Shown: positions 1 to 8,368, counted from the first letter of the stretch. The stretch: 20,922 nucleotides of DNA from Flavobacterium psychrophilum (GCA_945878515.1 CAMCTL010000049.1:1-20922); one strand, 5' to 3'. Translations and numbers: made by a program. The notes: generated by a model from the letters alone, not told the origin.

Positions 1-375
1 AAAGTATTTTGGAGTTTTTACAAAAATATTTTACCTCTATTTATTATTGGTGTAATTTTAATCTATTTTTCACGAACTTTACTAGTAAAATTACTTTTTA
101 CAAGCGAATTTCTTCCGGTAGAAAATTTGTTTTTTTGGCAATTATTTGGCGATGTTTTGAAAGTTGCTTCGCTGATTTTGGGTTTTCAATTTTATGCCAA
201 AAAAATGGTCCTTGCTTTTATTATGTCAGAACTGGTTTCGCTTGCTGTTTTGTACGCTTTAAGCATTTCTCTAATTCCAATTTTTGGAATTCAAGGAATT
301 GTAATGGCACAAGCCGCAGATAATGCTATCTATTTGATGGTGTTGTTGTTTTATTTTAGACGATGTTTGTTTTAG
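1..375 (+). CDS. Polysaccharide flippase (Wzx/O-antigen translocase type), C-terminal fragment
   Basis: Frame 1 is open from the first base to a TAG at 373-375, giving 124 residues; the N-terminal three quarters lie outside the window. The translation is very hydrophobic and holds about four membrane helices, near residues 8-22, 46-60, 67-90 and 95-118. The order is typical of the last helices of MATE/MOP-type lipid-linked oligosaccharide flippases, with glycines in the GIQGIVMAQA loop and a short basic tail (FYFRRCLF). Such proteins move undecaprenyl-linked glycan units across the inner membrane. The glycosyltransferases further along the window support this role. A two-way hairpin terminator follows about 70 bp downstream. 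The family call rests on helix pattern and context; another MOP-family exporter is possible. Confidence 0.7.
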   Translation, partial: KVFWSFYKNILPLFIIGVILIYFSRTLLVKLLFTSEFLPVENLFFWQLFGDVLKVASLILGFQFYAKKMVLAFIMSELVSLAVLYALSISLIPIFGIQGIVMAQAADNAIYLMVLLFYFRRCLF

Positions 376-445
376 ATTGACAGACAGCTTTATGATGTAT
401 TCTAAAAAACGTGCTTTTATTATTTTTTTCAAATTTAGCCATAAA

Positions 446-472
446 AAAAATGGGGAATTCTACCCCATTTTT
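446..472. terminator. Bidirectional hairpin terminator between convergent genes
   Basis: AAAAATGGGG (446-455) and CCCCATTTTT (463-472) form a perfect 10-bp inverted repeat around a 7-nt loop. The A/T ends give a U-tract on either strand. It lies between the flippase stop (375) and the stop of the opposing gene at 533, so it can serve both. Confidence 0.8.
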
Positions 473-532
473 CTTGTAATCCTTTTATAAAAAGATGACC
501 ATCTTGTCCTTTTTAACAGCCAACGTAGATTC

Positions 533-1216
533 CTAGTATTTTTCTTTTTGAAAACCCCAACTACGCAATTCGGCTTTGTAGGTATCGGGATAATTTCCTT
601 GAATTATTTTGATTAAACTGTTTAAAGTTTTTTGTAGTTCTTTTTTCAATTCATTTTTAGTGCTTACTTTATCCGAGACTGTGCCATCGGTAGCGGTGGC
701 TTTACCTAATAAGGTGTCGTATTCTGTTTTAAGTCCTGTCCAAAACGCAGTTCCAAATTCTTTTTCTCCCAATCCGTTGGCATCTATAGCTGCAACCATT
801 AATCGCAAGGATTCAGCACGTTTGTTTCTATCTTTTGGGAAGACATATTTATTTGTTTTATGTTCTATCCCAAATGAGGGATAATAGCTCGTTGCAGCCT
901 CTTTGTACAATTCTAATAAATATCCTTTTACATACGTCAAGGAACTATCAATGTTGGCATCGAGCTGCTTGAGTCTAAGCGTGATCTGAGGTCTTGACCG
1001 GCCTACATCATTGCGCTTGCTCAATTCTTGGTTAAAAGCAGTTGCTGCTGTCGTAAATTTTGCGGGGGTTGTCCAAATCAAAGTAAGCTTCGGGCTAGCC
1101 GTCCATTTTGTAGCGACATCGGTTATTACGGTGCCAAAATTGGCATCGGCTAATGGTACATTGCCTTTTGTTGTTGGTTTAGTACCTTCGGTTGGAGGGG
1201 TGGTTTCGTTTGCCAT
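533..1216 (-). CDS. Conserved-looking hypothetical protein, 227 aa, helical, no signal peptide
   Basis: Function not recognised. The ATG at 1216 follows an A-rich leader. The N-terminus (residues 2-20) is rich in Thr, Pro and Lys and looks flexible; it is not a signal peptide, so the product is probably cytoplasmic. The rest is predicted mostly alpha-helical and amphipathic, with many Lys/Leu/Glu residues and conserved-looking aromatics (FWTGLKTEYDTLL; C-terminal LRSWGFQKEKY). I recall similar lone reverse-strand proteins ending in WGFQKEKY in other Flavobacteria, but have no function for them. GC content looks somewhat higher than in the flanking DNA. The gene stands alone, with a terminator downstream and a tandem-repeat array upstream, which would fit an accessory cassette. 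Confidence 0.7.
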   Translation of the reverse strand: MANETTPPTEGTKPTTKGNVPLADANFGTVITDVATKWTASPKLTLIWTTPAKFTTAATAFNQELSKRNDVGRSRPQITLRLKQLDANIDSSLTYVKGYLLELYKEAATSYYPSFGIEHKTNKYVFPKDRNKRAESLRLMVAAIDANGLGEKEFGTAFWTGLKTEYDTLLGKATATDGTVSDKVSTKNELKKELQKTLNSLIKIIQGNYPDTYKAELRSWGFQKEKY

Positions 1217-1811
1217 TTTTTTTAGGTTTTAAATGAATAAAGGGGAGATTGTTATCTTAATTACAAGTAAAATTATTAAAAATTTTTAATTGCTTCATAT
1301 AATTTAAATTTTTTTTAACCTTGAGCAGTAGTACCCTACCAACATTTTTTTATTTTATAGTAGGTGGCTGTAGTACCCTGTATATATTTATTTTTTTTAC
1401 AGTAGAGGGCGGTAGTACCCTGTATGTATTTTTTTATTTTATAGCAGGGAGCAGTAGTACCCTGCTTATATTTTTTTATTTGATAGCAGGGGGCGGTAGT
1501 AGCCTGTATATTTTTTTTATATGACTATTTATTGCAGTAATACTTCGAACCCTTAAATATGCCATAGCTAACTTTATTTAGTGACCCTTCTTGTCCATAC
1601 ATGTGCTACCTCGTTAGACGCTGCCCCCTAGTTTCCTCGGGATTATTTAGCAAGAAAAAATAATGTAATAATTAATTATTAATAAATGAGAATCGATTTA
1701 AAAATTTGTTATTAGCTTAACTCTATAACAACTATTTAGTAAAAAAAACTTGTTAAAATCTTTATATTTTTTTAATAATTTTACTAAAATTAATCTTTAA
1801 CAATAAAAAAA
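1217..1811. other. Intergenic region between divergent genes
   Basis: This 595-bp stretch holds no gene I can support. Bases 1217-1320 are AT-rich leader of the reverse gene. Bases 1321-1545 carry the 42-bp tandem repeats. Bases 1546-1650 form a relatively GC-rich, unique stretch without a plausible ORF. Bases 1650-1811 are AT-rich leader of the next gene. A weak promoter candidate is TTG at 1750-1752 and TAATTTTA at 1776-1783, with a 23-nt spacer. Confidence 0.6.
1321..1545 (+). repeat. 42-bp tandem repeat array with hairpin-forming GC boxes
   Basis: The motif GTAGTACCCT (GTAGTAGCCT in the last clear copy) starts at 1328, 1370, 1412, 1454 and 1496, exactly 42 bp apart. A degenerate sixth copy (GTAATAC) lies at 1537. 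Each unit has a CCCTG-type box, a T-rich tract of about 18 nt, then an AGCAGGG-type box. Adjacent boxes can pair: AGCAGGG (1443-1449) with CCCTGCT (1460-1466) is a perfect 7-bp stem with a 10-nt loop followed by a T-tract. One frame is open through the array because 42 is a multiple of three, but the predicted peptide is only repeats of Ser-Thr-Leu plus aromatic and aliphatic residues, so I do not call it a gene. Confidence 0.85.
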
Positions 1812-2813
1812 ATGAAAAAATTTAATCAAGTTGTACTCACAGGAGTACTTTTTTTAAGTGCCGTTATTGCATCTGCACAAATTAGCACCAGTACAGGTGG
1901 CGCTACAAACGTATTGGCAAATTCGCCGACTACTAATACTAATGTAGGTATTGGAACCAATGTCCCTAAATCTAAATTAGATGTAAAAGGAGGTTTAACT
2001 GTTGGAGGTAATTATGGTGGTGTTAATGCTGCTCCAGCAAATGGTGCTATTATTGAGGGTAATGTAGGTATTGGAATTCCTATTCCAACAGCAAAACTGG
2101 AGGTTATTGGGACAGTAAAGGCAACGCAAGGTCTTTTTTCAAAGTCCTTGCCTAATGGCTCTGTTTTTACAGATTATGGCGACAAGAATGATAAATGTAT
2201 TGTTTTAACTGCGGGTAGTGTTCTAGGTACTAGTTCTGGATATATTAATACAAGAATGTTCAATTTTTATGATTTTCCGCAGTCTAATATGGACGCTAAA
2301 CCAGTATTATTTTTTGGTATAGAGGACAGGAATGATTTTGGTCGATATAGATTTGTTGCTGAAACAGGAGGGAACACACAGATGATAATTTTGAACAAAT
2401 CCCAACAAGAGACTTTGAAATTTTATGAAGACGGTAGTGACAATGTTACCTTAACTTTGCCAAAAGCAAATTCATTTATTGGTATTGGCACTACATCTTC
2501 TACAGATGGTGCAGATATTTATAAACTTTCTGTGAAAGGAAAAATTAGAGCTGAAGAAATCAAAGTTTATAACACATGGGCTGATTATGTTTTCACGAAA
2601 GAATATAGGTTGCCTAGTTTGAAAGAAGTGGAACTATATATAGCCAAACATGGTCACTTGCAAAACGTACCATCTGCAAACGAGGTGACAAAGAAAGGAC
2701 TTGCACTTGGAGAAATGTCAAAAATACAGCAAGAGAAAATCGAGGAAATGATGCTATACATCATTGCCCAAAACAAAAGAATCGAGGCTTTGGAGAAAAA
2801 AATAAACAAATAG
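1812..2813 (+). CDS. Exported tail-fibre-like surface protein
   Basis: The 333-residue product starts with a signal peptide (residues 1-23, basic MKK, hydrophobic core, cut after SAQ). Two NVGIG-type motifs, each followed by a KLDVKG or KLEVIG segment (about residues 44-60 and 84-100), match the NVGIGT...KL-V-G repeats of Bacteroidota tail-fibre-like and adhesin-like proteins. The C-terminal 77 residues (WADYVFTKEYRLPSL, GHLQNVPSANEV, then a heptad-rich coiled coil ending EALEKKINK) match the conserved tail of the same group, which in phage fibres acts in trimerisation. No T9SS sorting domain is present. It probably forms trimeric fibres outside the cell, though its partner is unknown. The leader is A-rich with no Shine-Dalgarno site. 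The next gene starts 24 bp after the stop, so the two are likely co-transcribed. Confidence 0.8.
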   Translation: MKKFNQVVLTGVLFLSAVIASAQISTSTGGATNVLANSPTTNTNVGIGTNVPKSKLDVKGGLTVGGNYGGVNAAPANGAIIEGNVGIGIPIPTAKLEVIGTVKATQGLFSKSLPNGSVFTDYGDKNDKCIVLTAGSVLGTSSGYINTRMFNFYDFPQSNMDAKPVLFFGIEDRNDFGRYRFVAETGGNTQMIILNKSQQETLKFYEDGSDNVTLTLPKANSFIGIGTTSSTDGADIYKLSVKGKIRAEEIKVYNTWADYVFTKEYRLPSLKEVELYIAKHGHLQNVPSANEVTKKGLALGEMSKIQQEKIEEMMLYIIAQNKRIEALEKKINK

Positions 2814-2837
2814 TATTCATAATTTGATATATAGATT

Positions 2838-4646
2838 ATGAGAAAATTATATACAATAATAGTTGCGTTGTTACTTTTTGTAACATCAACTATTTATGCA
2901 CAAGACCCTAATAACCATTGGCAATTAGGTACAGCTGATGTTAATTTTACCACCAATACTCCTGCCGTTGCAACTGTAGCCAATAATGGTCAGAATGGTA
3001 ACGCATCTATAAGCGATGATTTTGGTAATTTGTTATTTTATACGGATGGAATAAAAGTTTGGAATAAAAACCATGTCGTAATGACAAATGGTAATAATAT
3101 AGGCTACGCAGGAGTAATGAATATCATTATCGTACCAAATGTTGCAAACCCTAATCAATTTTATATTTTTAGAAGTGAAAGTTATTTAACTAATAACAAT
3201 ATCCCCGATCCCGTATTTTATTTATATTCAATTGTGGAGTTTAGTAATTCAAATCCACTTGGTATCGTTCTTTCGATTAATTCAAATCCATTATCTTCCT
3301 ATGCAGAAAATCAGTACTCTAAAGCCCTTTTTGATTCTTCTGGCGTAGTTTCCAATACTTTTGAATTTGGCCCTTTAACATCTACAAAAAACAGTAATGA
3401 TACTGGATTTTGGGTTGTGATGCAAAGTAAAAATAAATTGTTAAGTTATAAAATTGACTCGCTGGGATTAAATACAACACCCGTTGAATCAACCTTTACA
3501 AATGCTCAAATTTATGATCTAGGTACTTATGACACTTCGTATTCAAGAGTTAATGGTATTGAAGGAGCAAAATTTAGAATAGCACCTAACAATTCATTTT
3601 TAATAGGTTTGGAATATAGTAGAACCACATCGAGTCCATATGACCCTGATACCAGCTTCTTTAATTTCAAGAACCCTTTTTATAAAACTAACTTCAATGC
3701 AACAACAGGCATATTCTCAAGCTATGAAACTTTTTCAGGTGGAATTATGGTTTATGAATTTGAAATTTCAAAAGAAGCTAATAATTTGTTTTTTGTAAGA
3801 CAGAAATATCCTAACGGAGCTCCTACTTATATTAGCGATGTGGTGGACGGGGAGGTTTGTGTTAAAGATTTGAACAATAACACAAACCCTATCAGAGTCT
3901 TAAATGATTTTGGTACAACAACACCCTCATCAAAATGTAGCTTTTTGCAAAGAGACAAATATGGTAGTATCCTTATTAGTTCAAAATCGTCAACTTTGAA
4001 TAGAAATATGTATCTTCATAAAATCGACAATCAAGATTCATTTTCAACTTCATCCGTAAATTTGAATAATATCTCACTAAATGGATATGCTATACCATCT
4101 GGAAATTTTTATTTACCCCAGTTAATACCCCAATTAACCCCGCCGTGCATAAACAATGTTGTTGTAACTGTAAATATACCATCCGGTACGGATAAAAAGC
4201 AGGCGTCAAACACTATAATAGCATCAAATATAGTAAGCAGTGGCGCAAAAGGGATATACCATGCTGGAAATTCAGTAACTTTTTCAAACGGATTTAACGC
4301 CAAAAGCGGTTCTGTTTTCAGAGCTTATATAGCGGGTTGTACTAACACTTTCGTAGCTAAGAGGAAGAATCCTACGAAAACAGAAATCATTTCAGATAAA
4401 ATTAAAATTAGTGCAGTAAAACTTTACCCAAGCCCTAACAAAGGAATATTTACAATCGATTTAGGTTTTGAAAACAAAAGCGAAATTTCAGTTGATATTT
4501 TCGATATACAAGGAAAATCGGTATATAAATCTGGTGCTACAGCAGCTAAATTTGAAGTAAATTTACCAAACTTACCTTCAGGTTTGTATCTTATCAAACT
4601 AAAAGGTATAGATTATGAAGAAACAATTAAATTTGTAAAAAATTAG
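2838..4646 (+). CDS. T9SS-secreted protein with 3-coathanger-type segment and type A sorting domain
   Basis: The 602-residue product has a signal peptide (1-22, ending IYAQ). Residues from about 23 to 430 are beta-rich with repeated short strands (WQLGTADVNF, GNLLFYTDGIKVWNKN), resembling the propeller-like cell-surface proteins of Bacteroidota. About 437-498 contains ASN-x-I-SSGA-YHAGNSVTFSNGF-AKSGSVFRAYIAGC, matching the segment named the 3-coathanger stack domain. About 528-602 is a Por/T9SS type A sorting domain (LYPSPNKGIFTIDL, ISVDIFDIQGKSVY, LPSGLYLIKL, ending IKFVKN). The protein is therefore predicted to cross the outer membrane through the type IX system and be attached to the surface or released. 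It forms a probable two-gene operon with the tail-fibre-like gene and ends at a strong terminator. The ligand of the N-terminal domain is unknown. Confidence 0.85.
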   Translation: MRKLYTIIVALLLFVTSTIYAQDPNNHWQLGTADVNFTTNTPAVATVANNGQNGNASISDDFGNLLFYTDGIKVWNKNHVVMTNGNNIGYAGVMNIIIVPNVANPNQFYIFRSESYLTNNNIPDPVFYLYSIVEFSNSNPLGIVLSINSNPLSSYAENQYSKALFDSSGVVSNTFEFGPLTSTKNSNDTGFWVVMQSKNKLLSYKIDSLGLNTTPVESTFTNAQIYDLGTYDTSYSRVNGIEGAKFRIAPNNSFLIGLEYSRTTSSPYDPDTSFFNFKNPFYKTNFNATTGIFSSYETFSGGIMVYEFEISKEANNLFFVRQKYPNGAPTYISDVVDGEVCVKDLNNNTNPIRVLNDFGTTTPSSKCSFLQRDKYGSILISSKSSTLNRNMYLHKIDNQDSFSTSSVNLNNISLNGYAIPSGNFYLPQLIPQLTPPCINNVVVTVNIPSGTDKKQASNTIIASNIVSSGAKGIYHAGNSVTFSNGFNAKSGSVFRAYIAGCTNTFVAKRKNPTKTEIISDKIKISAVKLYPSPNKGIFTIDLGFENKSEISVDIFDIQGKSVYKSGATAAKFEVNLPNLPSGLYLIKLKGIDYEETIKFVKN

Positions 4647-4655
4647 AAGTATAAA

Positions 4656-4690
4656 TATGAGGGAGAAAAATTTATTTTCTTCCTCATAAT
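4656..4690 (+). terminator. Rho-independent terminator
   Basis: TATGAGG (4656-4662) pairs with CCTCATA (4682-4688). The stem continues through one G-U pair to about 14 bp with a 5-nt loop near 4670-4674, and AATTTTAT follows. It closes the tail-fibre/T9SS gene pair. Confidence 0.8.
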
Positions 4691-4696
4691 TTTATA

Positions 4697-4704
4697 TACA
4701 TTTG
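4697..4704 (+). promoter_or_regulatory. Candidate -7 promoter box for the MBOAT gene
   Basis: TACATTTG is a perfect match to the Bacteroidota -7 consensus TAnnTTTG and lies 25 bp before the MBOAT start. No TTG-type -33 element stands at the usual distance; that position falls within the terminator arm. Confidence 0.4.
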
Positions 4705-4729
4705 CTTCAATGTTATAATTCTTGAATTT

Positions 4730-6160
4730 ATGCTATTTAACAAAATAGAATTTGCTTTCTTCTTTTCTTTTATATTTTTGTTGTATTGGTATGTTTTTAA
4801 TAAAAATTTAAAACTCCAAAATTTATTTCTATTAGTAGCAAGTTTCTTCTTCTTTGCCTGTTTTGATTGGCGTTTTTTGTTTTTACTACTTTTTTCTATT
4901 GTCCTAGATTTCCTGATTGCTCATAAAATTTACAATTCTAAACGCAACAAAAAGAGTTGGCTTTGGTTGTCTATTGTTCTAAATTTATGTTTGCTAGGAT
5001 TTTTCAAATACTTCAATTTTTTCATCGATAATTTTTCAGAAGCTATTTCATTTTTTGGGTTGAAACCTAATCTATGGTCATTACAGATTATACTGCCTGT
5101 TGGTATCTCTTTTTATACCTTTCATGGTTTGTCATACATAATTGATGTTTATAAAGACAAAATTAAACCTGTAAAAAGTATTGTTGATTACGCACTTTTT
5201 GTTAGTTTTTTTCCTTTGCTTGTTGCCGGACCTATAGAGCGAGCTACTCATTTATTGCCACAAATTCAAAAAAAAAGAACATTTGATTATACGAAATCTG
5301 TTGATGGATTAAGGCAAATTTTATGGGGACTAGTAAAAAAAATTGTAATTGCCGACAATTGTGCAACTTATGTAAATTTGCTTTTTGACAACCCTGATGA
5401 TTACTCTGGAAGCTCATTAGTTATTGGTGCCATTTTATTTTCATTTCAAATTTATGGCGATTTTTCGGGCTATTCGGATATTGCTTTGGGTACAGCAAGG
5501 ATGCTAGGGATCGAATTGCTGCAAAACTTTTCATTTCCTTACTTTTCTAGAGATATAGCCGAGTTTTGGAGACGGTGGCACATTTCCCTCTCTAGTTGGT
5601 TTAAAGATTATGTTTATATTCCGCTTGGTGGTTCTAGAGGTTCAAAATGGCATAATATCAGGAATGTATTTTTAGTTTTCTTGTTAAGTGGCTTTTGGCA
5701 TGGTGCAAATTGGACTTTTGTTATTTATGGTTTTATTAATTTCTTATATTTTCTTCCATTATTATTATTTCGTAGGAATAGAGATAATTTAGCAATTGTA
5801 GAACCACATAACCTAAAATCGATACTAACTGCCATTTTTCAGATTTTTTCAACTTTTATGTTAGTTTCTTTGGCACGGGTGTTTTTTCGTTCGCAATCAA
5901 TAGGTGAAGCAATGATTTTTTTTAAAAGAATGTTTTCTTCTTCTTTATTTTCGTTTCCAGAAATTTTGCCTAAAACAGTTTTTGGCTATATATTTTTATT
6001 TACGGTAATAGAATGGTTGGGGCGCAAAGACCTGTTTGCACTAGAAAAATTTGGCATGAACTGGAAAAGACCATATAGATTAGCGTTTTATTCTATATTA
6101 ACGCTACTACTATTTTATTTTTATGGACAAGACTATCAATTTTTATATTTTCAATTTTAG
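4730..6160 (+). CDS. MBOAT-family membrane O-acyltransferase (AlgI/DltB type)
   Basis: The 476-residue polytopic membrane protein has about 10-12 hydrophobic helices. Family signatures are LPVGISFYTFHGLSYIIDVY (about 122-141), EFWRRWHISLSSWFKDYVYI (about 277-296) followed by PLGG, and SGFWHGANWTF, where His324 is the expected catalytic histidine of membrane-bound O-acyltransferases. Length and layout fit AlgI/DltB-like proteins, which pass an acyl group (usually acetyl) across the inner membrane to a periplasmic acceptor or partner. The next gene starts at the base after the stop and encodes an anchored SGNH-type protein, the usual partner in acyl-transfer pairs such as AlgI with AlgJ/AlgX or DltB with DltD. 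Polysaccharide genes around it suggest a surface glycan as acceptor. The exact substrate cannot be read from sequence. Confidence 0.9.
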   Translation: MLFNKIEFAFFFSFIFLLYWYVFNKNLKLQNLFLLVASFFFFACFDWRFLFLLLFSIVLDFLIAHKIYNSKRNKKSWLWLSIVLNLCLLGFFKYFNFFIDNFSEAISFFGLKPNLWSLQIILPVGISFYTFHGLSYIIDVYKDKIKPVKSIVDYALFVSFFPLLVAGPIERATHLLPQIQKKRTFDYTKSVDGLRQILWGLVKKIVIADNCATYVNLLFDNPDDYSGSSLVIGAILFSFQIYGDFSGYSDIALGTARMLGIELLQNFSFPYFSRDIAEFWRRWHISLSSWFKDYVYIPLGGSRGSKWHNIRNVFLVFLLSGFWHGANWTFVIYGFINFLYFLPLLLFRRNRDNLAIVEPHNLKSILTAIFQIFSTFMLVSLARVFFRSQSIGEAMIFFKRMFSSSLFSFPEILPKTVFGYIFLFTVIEWLGRKDLFALEKFGMNWKRPYRLAFYSILTLLLFYFYGQDYQFLYFQF

Positions 6161-7123
6161 ATGAGTACATTAATAAAGAAGGTTTTGATATACTTATTAC
6201 CGTTATTTTTGGTATTTGTTGCATTTGAAATGTTTTACAGATTTGTCCCCAATGACTATGCTGTAAAGTATGCGACAATACCTAAAAAATACGACAGCAC
6301 AAAGATTTTAATTTTTGGAAATTCACATACTTTTTATGGTTTAAACCCCAAATATTTTGATAAACCTGCATATAATATAGCCAATATCAGCCAACCACTT
6401 TATTTTGATAAAATATTGTTTGATAATTACATAGACAAATTCAAAAATGTTAAATGTGTTGTTTTAAATATAGAATATACCAGTTTAAGCGAAATAGTGG
6501 ACACAGAAGAAAATAATTGGAGGAAATATTATTATCAGACTTACATGCATTTAGCAGTTCCATCAATAAATGAATACGATTGCACAAAATATTTTTTATC
6601 CTCTACAAGAAGTTTTAATGCTAATACTAAACTTGTTTTAAGATACTTGAAAGACGGAACACTAGTCGATTGCGATGAAAATGGTTTTGGAATCAATTAT
6701 ACAAAAACAAAAAAAATACCTTTACTACAAAAGGATGCTTTAGAAAGAGTAAAAAGCATTGAAGACAATTTAATGAATTTTGACGATAATATAATTAGGG
6801 TTCAGTCCATAATAGATACTTGCAAAAAGAGAGGCATAAAAGTAGTATTATTGAATATGCCTGTTTCAAGTTATTTTGCTGATGGAGTCAATCAAGTTAA
6901 ACTAAAAAAAATACAGAAAACTTGTAAAAGCATTGCTAAAATCAATTATAATGTTAGTTATCTTAATTTATTCCAAGATAAACGATTCACAAATGAAGAT
7001 TTTTTTGATGCTGACCATCTACATACTGAAGGTGCAGTAAAATGTTCAAAAGTTGTAAATAGTTTTGTGAATGAGATAATAAAAAATGGTGGCACTTTTC
7101 AAATATGGGTTCAATGGAAATAG
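6161..7123 (+). CDS. Membrane-anchored SGNH-fold protein, probable O-acyltransferase partner of the MBOAT
   Basis: The 320-residue product has one N-terminal membrane anchor (about 7-24) and a domain predicted to face the periplasm. ILIFGNSHTFYGLNP contains the block-I nucleophile Ser55. DADHLH near the C-terminus supplies D-x-x-H: Asp283/His286 or Asp285/His288. This is the Ser-Asp-His layout of SGNH/GDSL-type esterases and the DltD/AlgJ/AlgX-like acyltransferases. The ATG at 6161 directly follows the MBOAT stop and is in the same frame, so the two are translated as a pair. The likely role is the extracytoplasmic half of O-acylation of the surface polysaccharide. The overall sequence is not close to a named AlgJ or DltD as far as I can tell, so the symbol is left blank. 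About 90 bp without recognised features follow. Confidence 0.75.
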   Translation: MSTLIKKVLIYLLPLFLVFVAFEMFYRFVPNDYAVKYATIPKKYDSTKILIFGNSHTFYGLNPKYFDKPAYNIANISQPLYFDKILFDNYIDKFKNVKCVVLNIEYTSLSEIVDTEENNWRKYYYQTYMHLAVPSINEYDCTKYFLSSTRSFNANTKLVLRYLKDGTLVDCDENGFGINYTKTKKIPLLQKDALERVKSIEDNLMNFDDNIIRVQSIIDTCKKRGIKVVLLNMPVSSYFADGVNQVKLKKIQKTCKSIAKINYNVSYLNLFQDKRFTNEDFFDADHLHTEGAVKCSKVVNSFVNEIIKNGGTFQIWVQWK

Positions 7124-7210
7124 ATAGATACTTTTAATTTTTTTTCAGGGAATTGTACATTCTAATTGTTGCTCCAAAAAATAAAGTTAACAAATAAATT
7201 GCGATTCAGA

Positions 7211-8350
7211 TTAAGTATTCCAAACCTTGAAATATTCCTTAGTTATATCTATATAATGATGCTCTTTTTCTACAAAAGATCTGGCCCGTTTACCAATGGC
7301 TATAATTTCCTCGGGATTTTCAATTAAAAATGACAATTCTTCTACTAAAGAATCAACATTTGGCAACGCATTTATAGCCACTTTTTCGGTCAAATGATAC
7401 TGCGCTGTAAACTCGGTTTCGGCACCAGTAAAAACAACTTTTCCTTTTGCCATAGCTTCTAGCGCATTGTAGCCTTGGTCATAACCATAGACTTGATCTA
7501 GTAAAATATGGGCTTTGTTGTAGGCCTCAATATACTCTTTATAAGGAATGCTTCGAGTAATAATTATTTCAACTAGAGTGGGATATTTTTCTTTTATAAT
7601 TGCTAATGCTTTTTCAAAAAACATAGTGCCTTTTTTTACCGCACTACTGTTGTTAATCCCCAGAAAAATGATGATTTTATCCTCAATTTTGAGCGGTTCA
7701 AATGCAATTTTATCAGTGTTTATGGGGTTTGGGATGAAATGTGCATCGTATCCCATTTTTTCCATCGGAATTTTATAATCTAGGTCGGAAGTGATGATAG
7801 AGGATGATTTTTGAGTTATAAAATTAAAGGTTTTTCTATAATTGGGTTGCGTGTATTTTAAGGAATAATTATAATTTTTTCTAAGTTTTTCATCTGCAAA
7901 CAATGGGCTTAAGATAGAATATTTCATTTCTTTTTTCAAAAGATATTCTACAATTGGAGTGTCTTCTCCGCAAATTAAAAGGCTTATTTTTTTGTTTTGA
8001 TTAAAGAGTTTTTGGAGTAAAAATCGAGAGGCAATCGGGTAGGTTTCCAAAGCATCTGAATTGATTAATTGTACTAGATCATAATTTTTTAGTTTGGTTA
8101 ATAAAAAATAGAAGCGAATGCCTCTTTCTAATAATTGTAAATCACTTTTAAATAGTTTATAAAACACCTTATTAATGAACTTAAAAAGTGCCGACGATGT
8201 GATAATTGTTGGAGTTATCGAATAATCTACAGGAAATGCTTTGAAGTCATCGCCTGTGCCAACAATTTGAACATCGTGGTTTAAAACAACCAAACCTTCT
8301 TTTAATGAATTGTGCAGCCTACTGAATTCGCCAACTAAAAGTATTTTCAT
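7211..8350 (-). CDS. Glycosyltransferase, GT4-like (GT-B fold)
   Basis: The 379-residue product is called from the ATG at 8350 (MKILLVGEFSRLHNSL). An in-frame upstream extension to 8521 would run through the divergent promoter region and overlap the opposite gene, so it is rejected. The N-terminus has the Rossmann-like start and GEFSR-H loop of GT-B enzymes. The C-terminal half carries IIFLGIN, then YGYDQGYNALEAMAKGKVVF and TEF, the E-containing nucleotide-sugar-binding segment of GT4-like enzymes (about residues 295-330). It probably transfers a sugar to a growing undecaprenyl-linked unit at the cytoplasmic face of the inner membrane. Donor and acceptor cannot be read. It is divergent from the GT2 gene at 8394, sharing a 43-bp spacer with a perfect palindrome. 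Confidence 0.8.
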   Translation of the reverse strand: MKILLVGEFSRLHNSLKEGLVVLNHDVQIVGTGDDFKAFPVDYSITPTIITSSALFKFINKVFYKLFKSDLQLLERGIRFYFLLTKLKNYDLVQLINSDALETYPIASRFLLQKLFNQNKKISLLICGEDTPIVEYLLKKEMKYSILSPLFADEKLRKNYNYSLKYTQPNYRKTFNFITQKSSSIITSDLDYKIPMEKMGYDAHFIPNPINTDKIAFEPLKIEDKIIIFLGINNSSAVKKGTMFFEKALAIIKEKYPTLVEIIITRSIPYKEYIEAYNKAHILLDQVYGYDQGYNALEAMAKGKVVFTGAETEFTAQYHLTEKVAINALPNVDSLVEELSFLIENPEEIIAIGKRARSFVEKEHHYIDITKEYFKVWNT

Positions 8351-8368
8351 TTTTTTGATAGAAATATT

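Noticed and set aside
1321..1524. 67-codon open frame across the tandem repeats
   Set aside because: It has no ATG at its start, the frame stays open only because the unit is 42 bp long, and the predicted peptide is simple hydrophobic repetition.
1321..1545. CRISPR array
   Set aside because: Repeats are directly adjacent units without unique spacers, and there are no cas genes.
1566..1620. Possible integron attC-like site (GTTAGAC at about 1612)
   Set aside because: The matching RYYYAAC core is absent upstream (AGCTAAC does not fit), and there is no integrase or cassette array.
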